From the NCBI GenBank assembly GCA_913052515.1, contig CAJXFJ010000006.1:1-14657 (forward strand): DNA of 14,657 nt. Reading direction: 5' to 3'. This document shows, one piece after another, positions 1 through 5,746 of the stretch. The number at the start of each line of letters is the position of its first letter. The stretch's first letter is position 1. This DNA comes from an uncultured Flavobacteriales bacterium (lineage in GTDB: Bacteria; Bacteroidota; Bacteroidia; Flavobacteriales; Vicingaceae). The notes beneath the pieces were generated by a model. It was not told where the DNA came from. It saw only the letters and a program-made list of their open reading frames with translations, and ran no database searches. Position numbers and translations under genes: made by a program.

Positions 1-948
1 CATATTTTGAGTTGCTATTTTCAAATCTCCATATTTAGGAAACCGACCTTTTGCACTCCAGTTTTCAACGCCTATGATAGCTAATTTCTCTCCTTCTATT
101 TCTAAAATTTGATGCTCATTATTTAAAAGTTTCCAGCCCATTAGCTCATGTACGCTTTTTAAATCATTTAGGTTTTTTTGCTTGGCCTGGGCACTATTCC
201 ATTGAACATATTCACCGTAATCATGATTGCCTAATGTAGAATAAACCCCTAAAGGGGCCTTTACTCGATCAAATACATTTACCCATTCGCTCATTTCTTC
301 AGCCTTATTGTTAACCAAATCGCCAGTAAAAAAGGCAATGTCTACTTTCTCGGCTTGCAACATTTCTACTCCACCTTTAACTGCAGTTTTATTCCAAAAA
401 CTACCAGAATGAATATCTGAAAGCTGGGCCATCCGAAGCCCATGAAGTTTTTTGGGTAACCCTTTTATGGGTAAAGGAATTCTTCTGATTCGATAATCAT
501 GCGCCCCGCTAATTATACCCCAACTTAAAGAAACTATGGGTGCAGCAGCAACTATAATTCCTGTTTTTGCTAAAAATTCAGAGCGACTTATCCCTTCTTT
601 GGCTTCTATAGATTCAGGATTGGAAAGTTTTGCAATAAGCCAACGTATGCCTCTTTGTATATCATCAATAAAAAGAAACAAACTCATGAAAAACTTAGCT
701 AAAAAGTTGATAAACAGGAACGAAAGCAAAAAAGTACGGGCATGTTTACCCAATCCATCAGGGTTTCCAAAGTTGTATAAAACAAAGGCCAAAACCACTA
801 TAATACTCAGCGCCAAATACACATACTTAAGTACTTTCTGAAAGCCTTCACTCTGTGAAGAACTTAAGGTTTTGACTGTTTGAAAAGCATACCATTCAAG
901 CAATAAAAAAAGCCCTAAAAAGAGCAGTAAAAAAAGAGTTCTATTCAT
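1..948 (-). CDS. Membrane-anchored metallophosphoesterase, C-terminus cut by window edge
   Basis: The first 316 codons are visible and the reading frame is open to base 1, so the stop lies outside the window. Hydrophobic segments at about residues 1-21, 44-60, 73-95 and 128-147 predict a polytopic membrane N-terminus; the catalytic domain follows. Calcineurin-like metal-binding motifs are clear: SDIHSG with D178 and H180, GDLVNN with D210, and GNHD at 240-243. The later GH-x-H motif would lie beyond the edge. Family knowledge: such proteins are two-metal phosphodiesterases or phosphatases, and the YaeI/LpxG-like branch acts on membrane phospholipid or lipid A precursors. The substrate here is unknown. 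The ATG at 948 is the first start before the membrane segment. The gene is divergent from mscS, and I see no good promoter for it in the shared 104 bp. Confident of the fold, not of the substrate. Confidence 0.9.
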   Translation of the reverse strand, partial: MNRTLFLLLFLGLFLLLEWYAFQTVKTLSSSQSEGFQKVLKYVYLALSIIVVLAFVLYNFGNPDGLGKHARTFLLSFLFINFLAKFFMSLFLFIDDIQRGIRWLIAKLSNPESIEAKEGISRSEFLAKTGIIVAAAPIVSLSWGIISGAHDYRIRRIPLPIKGLPKKLHGLRMAQLSDIHSGSFWNKTAVKGGVEMLQAEKVDIAFFTGDLVNNKAEEMSEWVNVFDRVKAPLGVYSTLGNHDYGEYVQWNSAQAKQKNLNDLKSVHELMGWKLLNNEHQILEIEGEKLAIIGVENWSAKGRFPKYGDLKIATQNM

Positions 949-988
949 GATGTAAAGTTCTGCAAATCAAAATTTTCTCAGGTTAAAC

Positions 989-1018
989 TTTGTTAACTAT
1001 CAGAAAGTTCTACTTTTG
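989..1018 (+). promoter_or_regulatory. Bacteroidota-type promoter for the mscS-DUF3078 unit
   Basis: TTTG at 989-992, an 18-nt spacer, then TACTTTTG at 1011-1018, an exact match to the Bacteroidota consensus TTTG-N17-23-TAnnTTTG. Transcription should start a few bases downstream, about 30 bp before the ATG at 1053. The -7 box overlaps a perfect 14-bp palindrome at 1015-1028 that contains a NotI site. Confidence 0.8.
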
Positions 1019-1052
1019 CGGCCGCAAACTAAAAAATCTAAAATTTTCAATC

Positions 1053-1868
1053 ATGGAAAAGTTAAATGAGTATTCTGAATTAGCAGTAGATCTAGTGATG
1101 GAGTATGGTCCAAAACTAATTGGTGCTATTATTACTTTAATAGTTGGTTTATGGGTAATTAAAGCCATTACCAAAAGTGTAAAAAAATTATTTGAAAAGA
1201 GAGATCTAGATCCTTCTTTAAAGCCATTTTTAATTGGTTTATTCAATAGTCTTCTAAAGGTTTTCTTGGTGATTTCTGTTCTAAGCATGATCGGGATAGA
1301 AATGACTTCTTTCATTGCTATTTTAGGTGCTGTTGGTTTAGCTATTGGTATGGCTTTATCAGGTACTTTGCAAAACTTTGCAGGTGGTGTAATTATTTTA
1401 ATCTTAAAACCTTATAAGGTTGGCGATTGGATTGATGCACAAGGACATAGTGGAACAGTAAATGCTATTCAAATTTTTCATACCATTTTAAAAACGCCTG
1501 ACAATAAAACCATCATTATTCCTAACGGACCGCTTTCTACAGGTTCTTTAACAAACTATTCTACTGAAGCTACTCGTAGAGTTGATTGGACTTTTGGTAT
1601 TGGTTACGGTGATAAAATTGAAGATGCAAGAGCAATCTTAAATGAGATTTTAGCCGCTGATGAGCGAATTTTTAAAGATCCTGAGCCTTTTGTAAAAGTA
1701 AGTGAATTGGCAGACAGTTCAGTAAACCTAGCAACTAGAGTATGGGTTAATGCTGGCGATTATTGGCCAGTGAAAATGGAAACAATGGAAAAAGTTTACA
1801 ATGCATTTAATGAGAAAGGAATCAATATTCCATTCCCACAAATGGATGTTCACGTACATAACAACTAA
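1053..1868 (+). CDS. Small-conductance mechanosensitive channel, MscS family
   Basis: A 271-residue protein, close to E. coli MscS (286). It should form a homoheptameric inner-membrane channel that opens under membrane tension and releases solutes on hypo-osmotic shock. Predicted helices are TM1 at about 20-40, TM2 at 59-80 and the pore-lining TM3 at 86-113, whose Gly/Ala-rich signature reads GAVGLAIGMALSGTLQNF (92-109). A cytoplasmic beta domain follows (VGDWIDAQGHSGTV), and the protein ends in the usual IPFPQMDVH. An in-frame TTG at 990 would add 21 residues, but it lies inside the -33 promoter box and upstream of the expected transcription start, so I use the ATG at 1053. DUF3078 follows after 22 bp on the same strand, probably co-transcribed. 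Confidence 0.95.
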   Translation: MEKLNEYSELAVDLVMEYGPKLIGAIITLIVGLWVIKAITKSVKKLFEKRDLDPSLKPFLIGLFNSLLKVFLVISVLSMIGIEMTSFIAILGAVGLAIGMALSGTLQNFAGGVIILILKPYKVGDWIDAQGHSGTVNAIQIFHTILKTPDNKTIIIPNGPLSTGSLTNYSTEATRRVDWTFGIGYGDKIEDARAILNEILAADERIFKDPEPFVKVSELADSSVNLATRVWVNAGDYWPVKMETMEKVYNAFNEKGINIPFPQMDVHVHNN

Positions 1869-1890
1869 TATTCTTCATAAATCTACAACA

Positions 1891-2880
1891 ATGAAAAAAG
1901 TACTTTTTATTATGATAGCCATATCGTTTGGACTTGCTGCTAACGCACAAGTAACGGATGGCGAAAAGTCATTAAGAGCGCAAAAAGCTGATACCGCTCA
2001 AGGTTGGAAAACGGGCGGTGTTTTTGGAGCGAATTTCACCCAAGTTTCATTATCCAATTGGGCTGCGGGTGGTCAAAGCTCTGTTTCTTTAAATGGTTTG
2101 TTAAATGTATTTGCAGACTACAAGAAAGGAACATCTGCTTGGGACAACTCCTTAATGTTAGGATACGGTGAAACTAAACTTGGTGGAAGCGATTGGATTA
2201 AAAGCGATGACCAAATTATTTTAAACTCAAAGTTTGGTAAAAAGGCGACCGAAAACTGGTATTATGCCGCTTTGTTGAACTTTAAATCACAATTTGCTCC
2301 TGGTTACAGCGATGCAACCGAATCCAATAAGATTTCTGATTTCTTAGCACCTGGTTATTTATTAGGTGCCTTGGGAATGGACTACAAGCCCAATGATAAC
2401 TTCTCGTTATTTATTTCGCCTATTACAGCTAAACTTACTGTAGTTAGCATACAAGACTTGGCCGATGCCGGTGCTTTTGGTGTTGAAGAAGCAGAATACG
2501 ATGCAGCTGGAATGAAAACGAAAGACGGAGAAAACACTCGTCTTGAAGTGGGTGGATATGTGAGAATGGCTTACAAAAAAGACATTTGGGAAAATGTATC
2601 CTTCACAACCAATTTAGATTTATTTTCAAACTATTCAGAGAACCCACAAAACATTGATGTTAACTGGGGAAATACTTTAAGTATGAAAGTGAACAAATAC
2701 TTAACAACAACCATTACAACCATGTTGATTTATGATGATGACATTGACATTACTGAAACAGATGACAGTGGCACACCGAAATTGGATGACAATGGTAGCC
2801 CAATTATTGGACCAAGAACACAGTTTAAGTATGTGTTAGCAGTTGGTTTCCAATACAAGTTTGGAGCAGAGAAAAAGTAA
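1891..2880 (+). CDS. DUF3078 family outer-membrane-type protein
   Basis: A 329-residue exported protein. The signal peptide MKKVLFIMIAISFGLAANA is followed by Q20, with predicted cleavage after ANA. The body resembles the Bacteroidota family DUF3078: an early GWKTGGVFGANFTQVSLSNW block, many alternating aromatic/hydrophobic strands separated by Asp/Asn-rich turns, and a C-terminal strand ending near QYKFGAEKK. This suggests an outer-membrane beta-barrel, but no function is established. A D/T-rich acidic insertion (about residues 288-312) looks like a surface loop. The ATG at 1891 lies 22 bp after mscS and places the signal peptide at the very N-terminus, whereas the longer frame from 1801 would overlap mscS. 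A strong terminator follows. The family call is from memory of its conserved N-terminal block. Confidence 0.8.
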   Translation: MKKVLFIMIAISFGLAANAQVTDGEKSLRAQKADTAQGWKTGGVFGANFTQVSLSNWAAGGQSSVSLNGLLNVFADYKKGTSAWDNSLMLGYGETKLGGSDWIKSDDQIILNSKFGKKATENWYYAALLNFKSQFAPGYSDATESNKISDFLAPGYLLGALGMDYKPNDNFSLFISPITAKLTVVSIQDLADAGAFGVEEAEYDAAGMKTKDGENTRLEVGGYVRMAYKKDIWENVSFTTNLDLFSNYSENPQNIDVNWGNTLSMKVNKYLTTTITTMLIYDDDIDITETDDSGTPKLDDNGSPIIGPRTQFKYVLAVGFQYKFGAEKK

Positions 2881-2899
2881 ACGTTCTACGAACTAGAAT

Positions 2900-2933
2900 A
2901 AAAAGCCGATAAGAAATTCTTATCGGCTTTTTT
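2900..2933 (+). terminator. Rho-independent terminator after DUF3078 gene
   Basis: Perfect stem GCCGATAAG / CTTATCGGC (2905-2913 with 2919-2927) around a short A/T loop, flanked by A5 upstream and T6 downstream. It lies 20 bp after the DUF3078 stop. The A/T flanks make it potentially bidirectional, but no minus-strand gene ends nearby. Confidence 0.9.
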
Positions 2934-3167
2934 GTGTGTTGTTTCCATGTTTCTTTTGAGTTCACTCGATTATAATCGACCCCCCTCTCTTACAAGAACA
3001 TTTTATAGCAAGGCCGAAAGACACTGTTGGATTTGAGGACAGGAATTATTCTTGTCACCTTCGACTTCTTACTTCTTGTCCGTTCAGCAAGCTGGTTATT
3101 TTTCTTATCCTCCTCGATACTATCTTCGGCACCCATCCGAACGGAGTTCTTTCAAGCGTGCTTTTTT

Positions 3168-3221
3168 CTTGTCACATCGAGTGGTTTTGCCATAGGCAAA
3201 AAATGTATCGAGATGGACAAG
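3168..3221. repeat. Imperfect palindromic intergenic repeat unit
   Basis: Outer arms CTTGTC (3168-3173) and GACAAG (3216-3221), inner CATCGAG / TCGAGATG blocks and a central TTTTGCC-ATA-GGCAAAA hairpin give a 54-bp imperfect palindrome. Neither strand has a T-run after it, so it is not a conventional terminator. It resembles short intergenic palindromes containing TCGAG and TTTGCC cores that I recall as common in flavobacterial genomes. That similarity is from memory and not checked here. Confidence 0.65.
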
Positions 3222-3244
3222 AAAATTGTATCGAGAGTAGACAA
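3204..3244. repeat. Short direct repeat, 23-bp period
   Basis: TGTATCGAGA followed by TGGACAA (3204-3220) is repeated as TGTATCGAGA followed by GTAGACAA (3227-3244). The first copy is the right arm of the palindrome just upstream, so the second copy looks like a duplicated or partial repeat arm. Confidence 0.6.
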
Positions 3245-3270
3245 AACAAACACTCTTTCCTCTAATATAT

Positions 3271-4740
3271 CTAGCGCTTAATCACTTTCTCTGAGAAAAC
3301 ATTTCCCTTTTCATCTTGTATTCTCACTAAATACAAACCGCTTTCTTCAGGTAATTCAAATTGACTTTGAGTAGGATTTATTTCCATCACTTTTTGCCCT
3401 TGTAAATTGTAAACCCCTATACGGCTCAGCCTTTCTTTACTCTCAATATTCAGCAAACCACTAGTTGGATTGGGGTAAATCTTTAATCCTTCATCCTTCA
3501 GCTTTAATCCCTCATTGCCCACCAAGCAATTAGCCAATATACACCCATTACTATCCACTCGAATCACCCAAGCATCTTGCCGAAAGGGTACCGCCGGAGG
3601 CAAGCCGATTACTTCTCCACAGGCCATAAAACCTCCGTCTGACATAGGGATGACATCGTATAAGAAATTGTAATTTGTATTATTACCTGTGACATTTTCA
3701 TAGTCTTCAATAAAAATGCTATCTCCATTTTGTTTAGCATGGACAAGAAAACCTTTAAATTTAGGACCAAGAACTTCCATACTACCTGCTGCAATTAAAG
3801 TGCTGTCAGAAAGTTCTTTAACTACAACTAGTTGGGCATCATAACCTGCTTGATAATAGGTTTTAGACCACATCAATGTCCCAATTTGATTTAATTTAAA
3901 CAATGCCAATTTTCCATAGTCTTTTGATAAGTTGGGATTTGTTTGAGTAATGCCAGAACTGAAAACATAATTTCCGTCTTTGGTTTGGATGACACTTGCA
4001 GGGGCATCATCGTAAATGGTATCAAAGGAGTAACTCCATTGCACATTACCGGCACTGTCAATTTTATAGACAATAGGGTCATAATTGCGGTTGTTGGCCA
4101 ACCGGTCGTCTCTCATTCTTCCGCCAATAATAAAGCCTCCATCTGTAGTTTCTTCAATGGAATAAAAGGCTTCTATTACATTTAAGCTACCATAAAACTG
4201 TTCCCATTGCAAAACCCCGTTTGAATCTGTTTTTACTACCCAACCATCGGTCGCTTGACCATTGGTTCGGTTGGTTTCTCCCACGGCGATGTACCCCCCG
4301 TCAGTTGTTTGTTTGGCTTGACGAAAAGTGTCAAAAAAACCGTTTACTCCATGACGACGAGTCCATACCGTATCACCTTGTGCATTAAATTTTATTAAAA
4401 AACCATAGTCTACCCCATCATCAATGCCGCCTCCCATTATAAACCCACCATCTGTTGTAGCATCGGTGGTGTTGGCCCAACCTGCTGCAACTGCTGAACT
4501 TGGAATAAATAATTGGTTAGAATCCAACCTATTTCCTAAACTGTCTATAATTAAAGGTCGAAGTCCAAGCAAATTTCCATTGGAATCTCTGCTTGTGCAC
4601 ATCACAAAAATGGTACTGTCTGCTTTTTCGACAGCCCATGCTACTTGAGCTACACCAAAAAAGTCGTAACTTCTATTAAATCTTTGTGCTTGGGATTTTA
4701 TTCCAAGCACAAAGATTAGTATGGTTAATAATAGACGCAT
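3271..4740 (-). CDS. Secreted repeat protein with T9SS type A C-terminal sorting domain
   Basis: A 489-residue exported protein of unknown specific function. The signal peptide is MRLLLTILIFVLGIKSQA, cleaved before Q19. The body is built from propeller-like repeats marked by TTDGGF (95-100), TTDGGY (145-150), TTDGGF (198-203), TKDGNY (253-258) and MSDGGF (366-371), each followed by a short strand and a Gly turn, with DSxGxxxW-type blocks between them. Residues about 418-489 are a T9SS type A sorting domain: KIYPNPTSG, then GVYNLQGQKV, then SGLYLVRI and terminal EKVIKR. By family knowledge such proteins cross the outer membrane through the T9SS and are attached to or released from the surface. 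The linker EGLKLKDEGLK looks like a small internal duplication. The ATG overlaps the stop of an upstream decayed sorting domain (TAATG). I find no consensus promoter directly upstream. Confidence 0.9.
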   Translation of the reverse strand: MRLLLTILIFVLGIKSQAQRFNRSYDFFGVAQVAWAVEKADSTIFVMCTSRDSNGNLLGLRPLIIDSLGNRLDSNQLFIPSSAVAAGWANTTDATTDGGFIMGGGIDDGVDYGFLIKFNAQGDTVWTRRHGVNGFFDTFRQAKQTTDGGYIAVGETNRTNGQATDGWVVKTDSNGVLQWEQFYGSLNVIEAFYSIEETTDGGFIIGGRMRDDRLANNRNYDPIVYKIDSAGNVQWSYSFDTIYDDAPASVIQTKDGNYVFSSGITQTNPNLSKDYGKLALFKLNQIGTLMWSKTYYQAGYDAQLVVVKELSDSTLIAAGSMEVLGPKFKGFLVHAKQNGDSIFIEDYENVTGNNTNYNFLYDVIPMSDGGFMACGEVIGLPPAVPFRQDAWVIRVDSNGCILANCLVGNEGLKLKDEGLKIYPNPTSGLLNIESKERLSRIGVYNLQGQKVMEINPTQSQFELPEESGLYLVRIQDEKGNVFSEKVIKR

Positions 4741-4972
4741 TAATGTTGTATACTTATTTTTTCAGTACCTAGGAGCTCTTCATCTTGAAGCACTCTAATT
4801 ATATAAATGCCGTTTTTCAAGCTTGAAACATTCATTTCATGAAGATACTGTTTTCCATACAAAAATCGGTTCTCGTAAAAATATAAGCCTTAAAACTATT
4901 TTGAGCTAATGTCATTGATATTAAATAATCGTTATGCGGTTTATAATTGATTACTATTAAAAATCTTCTCCA
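4740..4972 (-). pseudogene. Remnant of a T9SS sorting domain (truncated and frameshifted)
   Basis: Reading the minus strand from about 4876 to 4740 gives YENRFLYGKQYLHEMNVSSL, then KNGIYIIRVLQDEELLGTEK and ISIQH, then TAA. This is the second half of a T9SS type A sorting domain, with the hallmark LKNGIYIIRV. A stop cuts this frame just upstream. One base away, the frame continues backwards as NDYLISMTLAQNSFKAYIF and, before that, WRRFLIVINYKPHNDYL, matching the first half of the domain with a degraded PNP-like KPH. Adding one base to the A5 run at 4877-4881 (T5 on the coding strand) joins the halves. No cargo domain precedes it: the terminator of the next gene begins about 10 bp upstream. The TAA shares bases with the ATG of the next gene (TAATG). 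It is a relic, or less likely a sequencing error in an already truncated gene. Confidence 0.8.
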
Positions 4973-4982
4973 TTTATCCCAC

Positions 4983-5015
4983 AAAAAAGCCCCCATGCGA
5001 ACGCATGGGGGCTTT
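4983..5015 (-). terminator. Rho-independent terminator after thioredoxin-like gene
   Basis: Perfect 11-bp stem GCCCCCATGCG / CGCATGGGGGC (4989-4999 with 5002-5012), extended by A/T pairs. On the minus strand a T6 run follows directly (4988-4983), 22 bp after the stop of the gene at 5038-5658. It also isolates the pseudogene remnant from upstream transcription. Confidence 0.9.
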
Positions 5016-5037
5016 AATTTAAAGATGTGATTCGTAT

Positions 5038-5658
5038 TTAAATTTTCACTCTTTTAATACTACAACCAATAGCTTTGGTATTAGCAGGCTCGATGGTTTT
5101 TCCATTGGCTAGGTTTTTCATGGCGTTGGCCAAGTAAGGCTCCTTAACCGCAGAAGCATCATCTAAATTATCGTCAATTGCTCCTTCATAAACGAGTTTC
5201 ATTTCACTATTAAAAAGAAAAACATGAGGGGTTGTTTTACCGCCAAATGCATTAGCAAGTTTTGAGCCTTCATCTACTACGTAAGCAATATCAGCATAGC
5301 CTTTTTCCTTCGCATGGCTTTTCATGGCTTCCATACTATCCTCATCTTTTCGCTTACCCGCATTTGAATTCACAAGCACCATTCCCAATTGATTCTCGGC
5401 AGCCATTTTGGCCAATTCCGGATAACGATCTTCCCACTTAATTACAAAAGGGCAAGTATTGCAAGAAAAAATAAGCAATAGTCCGTTGTTTTCTTTTAAA
5501 CTATTCAAACTATGCGATTTGCCATCGGTTCCTTGCATTTTATAATCTTGCATGGGAGCAGTAGTGCCAATTTCTATAGTAGGATATCCCTCTCCTTTAA
5601 AAGAACAAGCAACTATAGCAAACAAGGCCAATAGCGATAAAAGTGACTTCTTTTTCAT
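5038..5658 (-). CDS. Thioredoxin-fold (AhpC/TSA-like) lipoprotein
   Basis: A 206-residue envelope protein. The N-terminus MKKKSLLSLLALFAIVAC fits a lipoprotein signal with lipidated C18 (lipobox IVAC). The mature part is a thioredoxin fold of the peroxiredoxin/TlpA type: GTTAP near 31-35, FSCNTCP with redox cysteines C66 and C69, and the cis-proline in TTPHVFLF (P144). The tail ends GCSIKRVK, a conserved GCSIK motif of the Bacteroidota thioredoxin family protein group, with an extra cysteine. The likely role is a membrane-tethered periplasmic thiol-disulfide oxidoreductase or peroxidase; substrates are unknown. It has its own exact-consensus promoter and a terminator, so it is probably monocistronic although only 88 bp separate it from the OmpA-family gene. 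Confidence 0.9.
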   Translation of the reverse strand: MKKKSLLSLLALFAIVACSFKGEGYPTIEIGTTAPMQDYKMQGTDGKSHSLNSLKENNGLLLIFSCNTCPFVIKWEDRYPELAKMAAENQLGMVLVNSNAGKRKDEDSMEAMKSHAKEKGYADIAYVVDEGSKLANAFGGKTTPHVFLFNSEMKLVYEGAIDDNLDDASAVKEPYLANAMKNLANGKTIEPANTKAIGCSIKRVKI

Positions 5659-5692
5659 GATTTTGAGTGTTTGAGTTTTTTGATTATTCTAC

Positions 5693-5722
5693 CAAAGCTA
5701 AGCAGCAATTGGTTTGCTCAAA
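5693..5722 (-). promoter_or_regulatory. Bacteroidota-type promoter for thioredoxin-like gene
   Basis: On the minus strand: TTTG (5722-5719), an 18-nt spacer, then TAGCTTTG (5700-5693), an exact TAnnTTTG match ending 34 bp before the ATG. The -33 box sits in a small palindrome, GTTTGCTCAAAC. Confidence 0.75.
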
Positions 5723-5746
5723 CTAATTTTAAGTCACTTTAACAGA

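Larger units (their letters stand above)
2934..3270. other. Gene-free intergenic stretch with degenerate repeats
   Basis: This 337-bp gap separates two convergent genes. It contains an open frame (TTG start at 3027) that runs into the neighbouring gene end, but its translation is low-complexity and unlike any family I know, so I do not call it. What stands out is a recurring CTTGTC core (3051, 3075, 3168, and inverted at 3216-3221), usually followed by a TCGA-containing block. There is also one clear palindromic unit and one direct repeat, listed separately. The stretch looks like accumulated or decayed intergenic palindromic repeats. Confidence 0.6.

Noticed and set aside
536..841. Plus-strand open frame inside the metallophosphoesterase gene
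   Set aside because: It is antisense to a well-supported domain and has no recognisable features.
963..970. CAAATCAA (TTGATTTG on the minus strand) as -7 box of the metallophosphoesterase
   Set aside because: It deviates at the important A of TAnnTTTG and has no TTTG at the right distance upstream.
990..1052. N-terminal extension of MscS from TTG at 990
   Set aside because: The TTG is part of the TTTG promoter box, and the transcript should start downstream of it.
1801..1890. N-terminal extension of the DUF3078 protein overlapping mscS
   Set aside because: The ATG at 1891 puts the signal peptide at the N-terminus; the extension has no signal-peptide logic.
3168..3221. Palindromic repeat as a terminator for the T9SS gene at 3271-4740
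   Set aside because: No T-run follows on either strand and the stem is interrupted; it fits an intergenic repeat better.
3027..3281. Open frame of 84 codons on the plus strand in the intergenic stretch
   Set aside because: It has a TTG start, a low-complexity translation, overlaps the palindromic repeats and the convergent gene end, and shows no recognisable domain.
4846..5011. Short 55-codon frame starting inside the terminator stem and reading into the sorting-domain remnant
   Set aside because: Its ATG is within the hairpin, its C-terminus is out of frame with the domain, and it makes no coherent protein. It is explained by the pseudogene.
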